DNA of 64,000 bases, from the NCBI GenBank assembly GCA_900660155.1, contig CABFPE010000229.1:1-64000 (forward strand). The letters are read 5' to 3'. The translations under genes and the position numbers were made by a program. Below the pieces are notes generated by a model. The model searched no databases, had not been told where the DNA came from, and saw only the letters and a list, made by a program, of their open reading frames with translations. Shown here piece by piece: positions 48,656 through 58,199 of this stretch; the stretch's first letter is position 1, and each line of letters starts with the position of its first letter. Source of the DNA: Hofstenia miamia (taxonomy: Eukaryota > Xenacoelomorpha > Acoela > Hofsteniidae).

Positions 48656-49576
48656 GCATGTATTTCTGAAGAACAACAAATTCATCAGGTTTTGGAAATA
48701 AATAAAATTTATTACTTATAAATAAAAAATAGTCATGCGCTCAATTTTGCACTTTTGAAATCCATCTCATTAAGTTTAACATAAGCTGCTTCAGCATTTT
48801 CTATGTTAGATGATTTGATTTAATGTTACTTCGCTGTTTTTTATTTTTTTAAAATATATTTCGGGTGGAGTTTGTATATAAATTTAGACGGGTTAACCTT
48901 AAATTGCCTAATAATTTTTAAAATTTTTTATGGCTTCTTTAAAAACCTTAAGAATCTTTAAAAATGCTTATAACTCTCACACTAATAAAGCTATCCAAAC
49001 TAATAGAGAATGATCTCCTCATTCCCTTTCATACATAATTCGGAGCCACAACTTCGGACTTAAGCACTGAGTCTGGGACGGGAGTTAGGTAGCCTATTTA
49101 CAGAAAAAATGTTGAGAGTAGTTGTTGGCCCATTGGCTTTAGCCTCCTGAATACCTGAACATTAGGAATTGTAGGAACTTAAACTTCTTTAAAAAAATTG
49201 GAATTTTTAATGAAAAATTGTGAATCTCTTCAAGTACTTCAGCCAGGTGCGTTCACACAATAGTTGTGACCATATCTCAGGATTTCCAACTTTAATAATA
49301 GATTTCTAAAAAATTTGGAAAAACAGTTTGTCATCATTTATAACGGCAGTTTAAGAGTAAATGGTGAGCACTGTTGATAAATAGAGAACTTCCATTTTGT
49401 TTTATTGATATCTGATTATCAACATAGTGGGAATATGCAAGTTATTTTTGACAATAAATTGAACAAAGTCCGAAGAGTACCGTCTGTTTACTTTTATGTA
49501 TTTTTGTCTCAGATATATATTCATTGACTTTAATTCACCCTAAATTAAATATGCGGTTGCTATTTATACTTTTATA

Positions 49577-49620
49577 AATTTCTATATATATATATATATA
49601 TACATATATATAGAAATTTA
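49577..49620. repeat. TA microsatellite enclosed by inverted arms
   Basis: aaatttctatatata on the left and tatatatagaaattt on the right form perfect arms around a TA-rich centre, so the whole block can fold as one hairpin. Confidence 0.85.
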
Positions 49621-49703
49621 AAACATTATAAATATATATATATTATTTACTAATATGTACTTAAACACAATATTTAATATCGTTTGAGCTACTTGTCAAA
49701 AAA

Positions 49704-49742
49704 TTTTGTAACACTTTTACATATATGGGCCCTTTGTAACAA
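49704..49742 (-). repeat. ~40-bp dispersed repeat, copy 1
   Basis: It reads tttgtaacacttttacata then tatgggccctttgtaaca. The reverse complement of this unit recurs at 53,957-53,998, and partly at 54,027-54,048, on the far side of the piggyBac element. Confidence 0.65.
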
Positions 49743-50831
49743 CATAAACTGATTGGACTTAATTATGATGCTTCATTCATTTTGATTATGGCCAAATAAC
49801 ATGAATTTGTTTTTTTTCTTGATTTTAGGTTAAAAAATTAACTTCTGATATCTACTATCAATTTTTCCCACAGACTCCGAATCTAAATTTGGAATAAATC
49901 AACCTCAATTAAACAGCGATATTCAACATCAAATATCTTCAAATGTGTGCTTCATAATAAGCACCTTAGAGACTCGATTCAAGTAATTTCAATAAGCTGC
50001 AACTATTATACTAGCAAGTTGCAATACTTGCAAGGTTATTTGAGCAATAGACAATAGAGGTCTACATATGCATATTCACACATTTCATAATTTTACAGGA
50101 ACCAACAAATGGGCGGTTCATCAAAAAACCAATTTCATATTGCTTTATATTAATTAACCCTTTAAGTGCGATTGTAGCAGATCTGCTACAAATGGAAAAC
50201 CGAGCGATTTTTTTGCAGGCTGGGCCTAGTTCCTACTTTTACCCATAATGCTACACGACCCTTGCTGACAATTTGGCAATGGCAAAAATTTTGAACAGAA
50301 GCGGTTTTGTATTGAGAAAATAATTGTCAAATATCATTGATTTCGGTAAGTTTTAAGCCTCTATGTTTGTTATAATGTTCTGTCTTCATGAATAGTGCTC
50401 TGATATAAATTTTTGTGTATTTTATTTTGCAATAAGACATGCTTTTCATATCCGATTTGCGTGTGTGTATAAATGAGATTGAGTCTGCTAAATAATGTCC
50501 TAAATATATTTGTAGCAAATATGCTACATTGCCGCGAAGTGGTCACTACAGGTCAAATTACATAAACATTATATTATGAACAGCATGTGCTATATTTTGC
50601 TGAAATTTTATTTGAATATGGTTCATATAAATTTATATTCCTGCTGTTATTCAACCAGACGCCTCTTTGATATACACTTTGCCATCTTTTAGATCTAGCA
50701 TTATAGTTTACACTATTTATGTGTTCATGAATATATACTGTGTACATATTACATGTCAGCAAAGCTAATGTAAGGTTCATTTATCATGTTCCTAACCATA
50801 ATATTGTAGGAAATAGGCTGAATAATTAAAT

Positions 50832-52610
50832 GTGTGTATTTTTGAAGATATCATTGAGAGGATTTTCAATGGAAATGAATCTGAGGCAGAACACCTAAGC
50901 TCTGATAAAGATGGTGATGATATTGATTATGTTGCATCTGATCATGATAGTGGTGATGATGCAGGCAATGATGATAATAACAATAATGATGACAATAGTG
51001 AGGAAAATGAAAACTCCACAGCTGTATATATGGAAACCCAACGTAACAGGAAAGTATTTCGATGGAGAAAGAAAGATGTCTCACCATCTGATGAGAGTTT
51101 TACCCAGGAAAAAGATGCAATTGAAGAGATCAAATCACCCCTTGAGTATTTCAGACAGTTTTTTTGGTCTGAGGATATCAATGAATTGTTTGCACAACAG
51201 ACCAATCTTTACAGTACCCAGAAATCAGGCACCTCCATGAACACAACAAAGCCCGAGATGGAACGATTTATTGGAATGCATTTGAAGATGGGTCTCATTC
51301 AACTACCAGCCTACAAGTTTTACTGGTCACAAAAGATACCCAACCATTGCTGACTAGATGCCATTGAAACGAAATGAGAAGCTGCGTTCAAATCTCCACT
51401 TTGTCGACAGCAGTGTCCTGGAAAAAACGCCTCAAAGCTCTCAGAAATTCAACCAGTTATTGACATTGTTCGAGAACAGTGCCTGAAGGTTAGGCCTGAG
51501 GAGAGCCATTGTATAGATGAACAATTTATACCAGCCAAGACAAAGTACAGTGGAGTTCAACCCCAAAAAGCCAGTGAAGTGGGGGTTCAAGAATTTGGTT
51601 CGTGTCGGGGCTTCTGGCGTTATGTATGACTTTTATATATATGCTGGTAAGGGTGAAATAGTGGAAAACTCTGACTACAAGCACCTGCAGAAATCTGCCC
51701 AAGTCGCCGCAAGACTTTGTGAACATTTGCCCTCGCACAGTGGTCATCAATTATTTTTTGACAACTGGTTTATCACTTTGGACTTGCTAATTTACCTCAA
51801 GAACAGGGGTATACTAGCATGTGGCACCATGCGTGCCAACAGCATTCAAGAATGTCCATTGCAGTCAAACACGATATGACTAAAGCCAGACGTGGGGCTA
51901 TAGACTTCAAGTTAGTTGTTGTGAAGTGATTAGACAACAACACTGTTCATTTTCCCTCCAACTCCGTTGGTGTGGAGCCATTGGGCACAATTCAAAGGTG
52001 GTGAGCTGCTGAAAAGAAGGATATCAACATCCAGTGCCCACAGGTGATCTTGAGATACAACAAGCGGATGGGTGGTGCTGATTTGGCTGACATGCTCATC
52101 TCTTTGTAGCGAATCAACATGAAAACCAGACGATAGTACATAAAAATTTTCTGGCACCTTGCTAACATTGCAAAGGTTAATGCTTGGCTCCAGTACCGCA
52201 GGCATTGTGAGCAATTGGAAATTCCAAAGAAACAAGAATTATCCTTGCTGGACTTTGTTTTGGAAATTGCTGAGAGTTTGACAACCACCAACAAAGTTGT
52301 TCCGATGGGAACGACCAGTGGTAAGCAAGTCAGACTAAGTAACTGAAGATCTGCAGAGGAAGTCAGTCCATCGTCAGCAATGAAAGTTGGTCGCAAATCC
52401 ACCACACCTTTGCCACCAAATGATACAAAGTATGATCAACTTGGGCATTGGCCAAACCCCACAAAAGGAAACCGCAGTCGGTGTCGATTGTGCAAAGATG
52501 GATTTTCCAAAATCCTTTGCAGCAAATGCAAAGTTTGCATTTGCTTGAGAGAGACGAAAAACTGCTTGTGGACTACCGTAACAAATAGTAAATTTCTATT
52601 GAAACTTTGA
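50832..52610 (+). pseudogene. piggyBac transposase (PGBD type), several frameshifts and stops
   Basis: The N-terminal 173 codons give an acidic Asp/Asn-rich leader (DDAGNDDNNNNDDNSEEN) and the start of the transposase domain (MERFIGMHLKMGLIQLPAYK). Later frames give RNEKLRSNLHFVDSS, the catalytic IDEQFIPAK, NPKKPVKWGFKNLVR with YDFYIYAGKG, and the catalytic LFFDNWFITLDLL. The end has a cysteine-rich zinc-binding domain (RCRLCKDGFSKILCSKCKVC). A frame change occurs near 51,353, another near 51,557 between IDEQF and NPKKP, a stop falls at about 51,877, and more stops fall between 51,880 and 52,350. It therefore cannot make an intact transposase. The overall size fits a once complete gene of about 580 residues. 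Confidence 0.9.
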
Positions 52611-52796
52611 ACTTGGGATTGTTGAACTTGTTTCATGTATACAATAATTATATAGTATATATTTACTAGGGGTTGTTATATATTGGGGAGAGTATCTAGT
52701 TTTATAGATACTTTTTATATATTCTATTGAAGCTTTGAACTTGCTTTCTAAATAATAGATTTTATTGAACATTTGAACTTGGGGTTGTTGAACTTG

Positions 52797-52835
52797 TTTC
52801 ATACATACATACATATACATATATACATGTAGTAT
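52797..52835. repeat. TACA/TATA microsatellite
   Basis: Imperfect tacata repeats in the 3' part of the piggyBac element. An unrelated direct duplication of gaacttg...ggttgttgaacttgtttcat occurs nearby (about 52,610-52,640 and 52,775-52,801). Confidence 0.6.
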
Positions 52836-53219
52836 ATATTTAGTATGTAGTAGTGTTATATGTTGGGAGAGTATATAGTTTTATAAATACTTTTTATATA
52901 TACTAATGCAATTCTAGGGAAAGAAATACTAAAATAAGCAAAAAATCTCTTTGTCCTTCAATAAAATATAATTATCTAGTTATTATATTTTTTACCCTTA
53001 TGTGGCAAAGTTGCATATCTGCTACAAATTAATTACCCCCTTAAATATCGAAAAAAAATTCTTTCTTTTTTGTTGGAATTTTAGGCTTAAATGTAGGTTA
53101 ATTTTGCCAGAAAAAATTTTTTAACAAAAATTACTTATTTGCCACTTAAAGCGCTCTTCGCTCTATGCTACTTAATTAATGAATCCAATTATCCTTAAAT
53201 TGAGGTTAGTGATATGTGA

Positions 53220-53580
53220 GCATAGAGGTTTTTAATGCTGCACCCGCCAGTGAAAATATTGCCCCTTACCCATAACTGCCCGCACTCGCAAATTTTTTCC
53301 TGTATCCGTCCATTCCCGAGAGAATGCATTTTTTGCTGTTTTCGAACAATTGCAAATTTGAATATCATTTTAAACACAATTCACGTTAATTATATGTTAA
53401 CTTTTTCAAGCGTTTATTTATAATTTGTTTTTGAGAAAAATGTATTATATTACACATAATGTGAAATAAAATGCTTAACTGTACTCGTCCATACTACTCG
53501 ATAATAATTAATCGCACCTGCGAGTGCGTTCAAATAAAACCGGGTACACGTGGGTAGTATCCGCATCCACTTTTTACTAC
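53220..53580. repeat. possible fold-back element
   Basis: cgcactcgca (53,281-53,290) and its perfect complement tgcgagtgcg (53,519-53,528) face each other about 230 bp apart. Each has a TACCCA/TGGGTA word further out. The arms are GC-rich against an AT-rich centre. No target duplication was found. Confidence 0.35.
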
Positions 53581-53956
53581 TTTAGTTACATAAAAATTTT
53601 TGATACACATACACTAAAATCATGTAATATTTTTAAAATACTTTCTATGCATTAACATATAAATCTGATTATTAATCTAAGTTTTAACACAACTAACTTT
53701 CCTTGTATCATTGCTCAACATTAGGTGTGCTATACCGAGATCACTCTATATTTAAGGGTATAAGACTGTCAAAGTAAAATCAAATTGAAAAAAACAGCGT
53801 TTATTTCTGATTGTAGATTCATTTTCTAGCTTTTGTTTGGCTACTTAAAACCTCTAAGGAAAATTAAATTATTTTTAATGAAATTTGGTATTAACTTAAA
53901 GAATAAATTTTTCCTATTTTTCGTCGTAGAATATGCTTGCTACAAAGCGCCCTCGG

Positions 53957-54048
53957 TGTTACAAAAAGCCCATATATATGGCAAATGTTACAAAGGACCT
54001 ATATAATTTGAAAATTTGAAACTGCAATTACAAAGGGGCCATATATAT
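53957..54048 (+). repeat. ~40-bp dispersed repeat, copies 2 and 3
   Basis: gtgttacaaaaagcccatat and aatgttacaaaggacc form a unit that is the reverse complement of the block at 49,704-49,742. A further partial unit, attacaaaggggccatata, follows at 54,027. Confidence 0.6.
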
Positions 54049-54069
54049 ATATAATAAATTTGCAGGGTA

Positions 54070-54071
<2 letters not shown>

Positions 54072-54112
<41 letters not shown>
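54072..54112. repeat. TA microsatellite
   Basis: An uninterrupted run of about 20 ta repeats. Confidence 0.95.
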
Positions 54113-54113
<1 letters not shown>

Positions 54114-54339
54114 CACAAAATTAATTAAATACTATTAAGAGAAGAATGCCTAATACAATTTAGGTTGATCAAGTTAAATTAGGCTATAAAAATGTCAACA
54201 ACTCTAGACAAGATACTTTTTTTTCAATGATTTCATAACCTCAAACAAAATAGTTCCTTCAAACACATGTGCGCACTGGATATTACCAAATTACCTTATA
54301 CACTTCATTGGAATGGAAATAGTTGTAATGAAAAAGTTG

Positions 54340-55600
54340 AATAGATGAAGAAATGTTCATCGAAAATCATTTAGATATATAACTTGATGATTTTGAAATT
54401 TCAATTTCAGATATTGTAGATGTTATTAAAGATCTATTCAATTCATCTACATTATCATTTGATAATATTCTAATCATTTTCATTAAAAATATTGTTTGTA
54501 TTATAGTTCATCAACTTTGTATTATTTTTCATTTAATAATTTCAACTTAAAAATTTCCTAAATATGGGAAAATAGCATATATTAAGCTATTATATAAAAA
54601 AGGCTATCGTCCTGAGGTAAAACCCTAGAGACCTATTAGCATTTTACTTCGTATTTCACTAATATTTGAAAGACTTCTTTTCAACTTTTAAAATCCTCGA
54701 GTTAGAGATAAATTATCAAAGAAGCAAAATGGATTTCAGACGGGTTGTTCTAATACTACAATTCTTTTATGCTATCTTGATAACATTTACAATTGCTTAG
54801 ATGCTGAAGCTTGTTGCTGTGAAATTTATTTTCATATAAGCAATGCTTTTGACGCTGTTTCTCATTACATTTTGCTGATGAAACTTTCGAAATTTGGATT
54901 GGATCTTGGATTTATTCAACTATTCAAATCATATATTTATGATCGTTATCAATGTATTAATATATCAGGCTCGATTTCTTTGCCTACACTAATTGCAATT
55001 GGCGTACCCCAAGGCAGTGTCCTTGGGCCATTATTATTTATCATTTTTATAGATGACTTGTGTTTAATTTATACTGCCGATACATCATTTTTTGCAGATG
55101 ACAATAAAATTCTAGTTAAAAATCCTTCATTGAATTTGATCAATATTACATTAACTCAGTAGTTAATTGGGGAGAATTAAATAATGTCACTTTCAATGTA
55201 TTGAAATCAAATATAGTTTGATTTGGACGTTCTAATTGCACTGAATTTTCTTCAGTCTAATTATAGGGAATTTTAATATACTGTCTGTGGATATTGTAAA
55301 AGGTCTTGGTCTGATCATTTCGTATAATTAAAAATGGAATGTTTCTTTGAAAATGTTATGCAACAAGGATTACGCATTTTATTCTTTGTAAGAAGAAAGG
55401 TGCCGATCAATACTAATATTAATACCAAATTGAACATTTATAAAAGCTGGATATAACCAATTTCAACATATGCTTTACAATGCTGGTGGTCTTCCAGAGT
55501 CCAATTTCAAGCATTGGAAAGATATTAAAGGAGATGCCTACACTGGACATTGTATTCTAGTGGCAGAATTGAATATAGTCATATATTTAATTGAAAAATT
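54340..55600 (+). mobile_element. LINE reverse-transcriptase remnant (Jockey/CR1-type), inactive
   Basis: In order, plus-strand frames give the pre-palm block (ISLIFERLLFNF, SKKQNGFQTGCSNTTIL), motif A (YFHISNAFDAVSHYILLMKL), IGVPQGSVLGPLLFIIFIDD, the catalytic FADD with NKIL, and after 55,162 the thumb-type block RILFFVRRKVPINT with KLNIYKSWI and YALQCWWSS. Stops and frame changes are frequent outside 54,872-55,162. The first catalytic Asp of motif A is His here, so the copy is dead. The endonuclease part is missing and no 3' tail or target duplication is clear. Confidence 0.85.
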
Positions 55601-55619
55601 TTACTAATTTTGCTTCCAA

Positions 55620-56325
55620 TTCCAAATATATGATTTAGTATACTGTAATAGGCTATTAAGTAGATTATACAATGTTAATCTGTATGATTATGGGTGCTTA
55701 ACTGATTCAAGAGAGTTAAGAAAAGTTCAAAAACTTATTTATCATGCGTAAATGTAGAATGATTAGTTCACATAATAATTATTGTATTCAAATAATCTAC
55801 GTGGGCAATTACATAATAATCAATACTTCTGTTGTTATTTTCGATAAACCTTATTAGTTTAAAAGGCAAATTATCAAATTCATGGAATTCCATGTTAAAG
55901 AATATTTCACAACTAATAATGTTTTTTCTGGTTCTTATCTTGTCACTGTAGCAATTGCGAACAAGAACATTTTATAAATAACTTGTTTTTGTTATATTTG
56001 TATATCGTTATATCAATAGCGAATAGAAAATATTTAGTAGTAGTAGAAGCAATTATATATATATATATATATGTTGTTAAAAAATTTAATTATTAAGTTA
56101 AAATAATTATGTAATTTTCATAAAATACACAATTAAAAAAAACAGAAATAAACTATCACTGTAAGTTCATAGTACTTAATAACAAACACACTGTCATAGT
56201 TATCAGATTACCAACAGCTTGTTCTATATTTTTTTAAAAGAAATTTCTCCAAGCCTATTATGAATTTTGGGTATCCTGGGATTTGAAGAATTTCTTTGTG
56301 TGGTTCCTGTTATATCAAAATTTGA

Positions 56326-56387
<62 letters not shown>

Positions 56388-56830
56388 TATTTTGCTTAAC
56401 TAATTTCTTCCTAAATTATTTTTTAGAATTTGAAATAAAGCCAAAAATGAATACATTTTTTAAATCATCTTATAAAAACATTAATATATTATTAAAAATA
56501 GCGAACTTGAAATATTCAATAAATTAACCATCTTTACAGTGACATTATGAATCGTATCTTCATGATGTTACTGGATGTGATAATTAGTCAGTAAATCTTA
56601 ATTTAAGTAGTAGCAGTAACATTTATTTTGGAGATATGATGTAAATAAATTTTTGATACTTTTAGGTTTAATAATTCATTGGCCATAAACCAGATCCTAT
56701 TTTACATCCTTCATATATGTGTCAATTAACCTTGAAGTTCACATATCCTGAATAAATGAAAAACAGTCTCTTTAAGCCTATTATTAAATTGCAAATCCAA
56801 ATATATGCCCTAGTAAATACATTTGGAAAA
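55620..56830. other. intergenic DNA with two TA microsatellites
   Basis: It contains TA runs at 56,052-56,072 and 56,330-56,383. Nothing else is recognisable. Confidence 0.55.
56330..56383. repeat. TA microsatellite
   Basis: An uninterrupted run of about 27 ta repeats. Confidence 0.95.
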
Positions 56831-56945
56831 TTTAGCAAATATTTGCAAAATATTTGGATAAAAATGCATAATTTTTGTAAATGGAAATATTCCAAATATT
56901 TGGCAAATATTTGCTAAATAATTGCCAAATTTTCCAAATTTGTAC
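56828..56945. repeat. degenerate CAAATATTTG repeat block
   Basis: The self-complementary word caaatatttg and near variants (gcaaatatttgc, ccaaatatttgg, aaatatttgg) recur about six times in 120 bp on both strands, partly as larger inverted repeats. Confidence 0.6.
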
Positions 56946-57049
56946 ATTTATTATTTTACAGCTTATTTGGATAAATTTAAGTGTGCGTAATATATAATAA
57001 ACTATTTCAAACATTTTTGAAACCAATATAACGAAAATTTTAACTTTTT

Positions 57050-57770
57050 ATTGTCTACTATTATAAATAAATAAAATATTTATATATCTAAGAATAATTT
57101 ATACAACATTTAAGCACGCAATTAGTACTAGTTATGGACTAGCGTTATCCCCTGTGTTCATTTACTTTTTTATGTTCATACCAGAAATAATTTTCAAATC
57201 TTCCATACTTATAGATGTTTAAATTATAATTCATAATTGCCAAAATTTTGAGCGAATTGTTATGGAATATAAACAAGCTTATTTGATCATTGAAGAGTTT
57301 GATAAGAAATTTAAGAAATCAGGCACAGTTAATGTTTTCGTTGCAAAATATCCTCCAGTTTTTGTTTAATTACATTTATATAGTTTCAACTTAAGAATCA
57401 AAAATTACTTATTGGTGATGCTGGGTTAAAAACATATTCACATGCTCGTTTATTAAAATCGGAATCTTTTTAGGTTTACACCTTGATGATGGAATTCTAT
57501 AAAAATTAGTTAGTCAAGCAAAGGTGCATATTCATTGGATTCCAATTGAATTTTCATGGGGATAATCTTATTAGAATTTTTAATGTATCACAATGGCTTT
57601 CTAAAACACTTTTCTTTAATTCCTCACGATATTAAAATAATTGCCTTAAGTATGGATCTGAAAATTCTCTGAATGTAATGCGCCGTCATGGTAACTGATT
57701 CGAATATTCTACCTTAATCATGAAAACATTGTGTTGTATTTCCAAAAAATATAAGGGCCTTTTGAAAAAA
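57050..57770. other. AT-rich intergenic DNA
   Basis: A plus-strand frame near 57,260-57,370 reads YKQAYLIIEEFDKKFKKSGT, faintly like the helix-turn-helix start of a Tc1/mariner transposase, but too little supports it. Confidence 0.25.
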
Positions 57771-57777
57771 ATTATTG

Positions 57778-57839
57778 AATTAGAATACAAGGTCTGGTAG
57801 TGAAATTTTGCAGTACTATTGTGCTTTTGTATTCTAATT
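57778..57839. repeat. 62-nt hairpin
   Basis: aattagaatacaa (57,778-57,790) and ttgtattctaatt (57,827-57,839) are perfect 13-nt inverted arms with a 36-nt loop that pairs only partly. Confidence 0.6.
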
Positions 57840-58112
57840 GGCAACCATAGAATGATGATAATCTTTGTTTATTTATTAGTTTGTACTCCTTAATGAAGGC
57901 CTCACTGTAATTCTGTCATGATATTTTCTGTGGTTTAAAAATTAGCTAGCATTCTAAAAGGTTACAGTTTGCGGATGAATTGGTATCATTATATTAAAGT
58001 ATATTGTAACTAGTTCTCAGACACACAACAACGAACTATGCTGTCCTTATCTTATTATTTTAGAAATCCTGTCAAACAAAAAATTGCACTCAATTCCCAA
58101 TAATGTTGTAAT

Positions 58113-58195
58113 CTTAGTCGAAATGTAAAAATTTTCTTAACTTTGGTGATGCACAAACATCAAATAAGCAAAGAAAATTTTTACATCAGGCTAAG
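58113..58195. ncRNA. 83-nt hairpin, precursor-microRNA-like or miniature fold-back element
   Basis: The left arm 58,113-58,151 and right arm 58,158-58,195 face each other across a 6-nt loop (cacaaa). About 29 of 39 positions pair, including an unbroken 16-nt core (atgtaaaaattttctt with its complement), a cttag/ctaag base and a gatg/catc top. Length and shape fit an animal microRNA precursor. The long perfect core and AT-richness also fit a small palindromic repeat. No known microRNA seed is claimed. Confidence 0.3.
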
Positions 58196-58199
58196 AACA

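Larger units (their letters stand above)
48660..50150. other. intergenic DNA with TA-rich hairpin
   Basis: No gene is recognised. It contains the hairpin-forming TA tract at 49,577-49,620 and one copy of a ~40-bp repeat at 49,704-49,742, both listed separately. Confidence 0.5.
50154..53175 (+). mobile_element. broken piggyBac element
   Basis: The left end is TTAA at 50,154-50,157 followed by ccctttaagtgcgattg, typical of piggyBac termini. At 50,173-50,190 lies a perfect palindrome tgtagcagatctgctaca. A similar palindrome lies at 50,511-50,528. Near the right end gcatatctgctacaa (53,013-53,027) and ccacttaaagcg (about 53,152) echo the same words in inverted order, and a TTAA lies at 53,172-53,175. 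The right end is diverged and its exact position is uncertain. The body holds a transposase pseudogene, listed separately. Confidence 0.8.

Noticed and set aside
50866-51240. Open frames on other frames and the opposite strand of the piggyBac transposase
   Set aside because: They are shadows of the acidic Asp/Asn-rich leader, giving His/Tyr- and Met/Ile-rich repeats without motifs.
48375-55600. A single LINE interrupted by the piggyBac element
   Set aside because: The 48.4 kb and 54.3 kb pieces each carry the block that begins the reverse-transcriptase region, so they overlap rather than join and must come from separate copies.
57260-57370. Possible N-terminal helix-turn-helix of a Tc1/mariner transposase
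   Set aside because: Only one short block resembles the family, with no catalytic part or terminal repeats.
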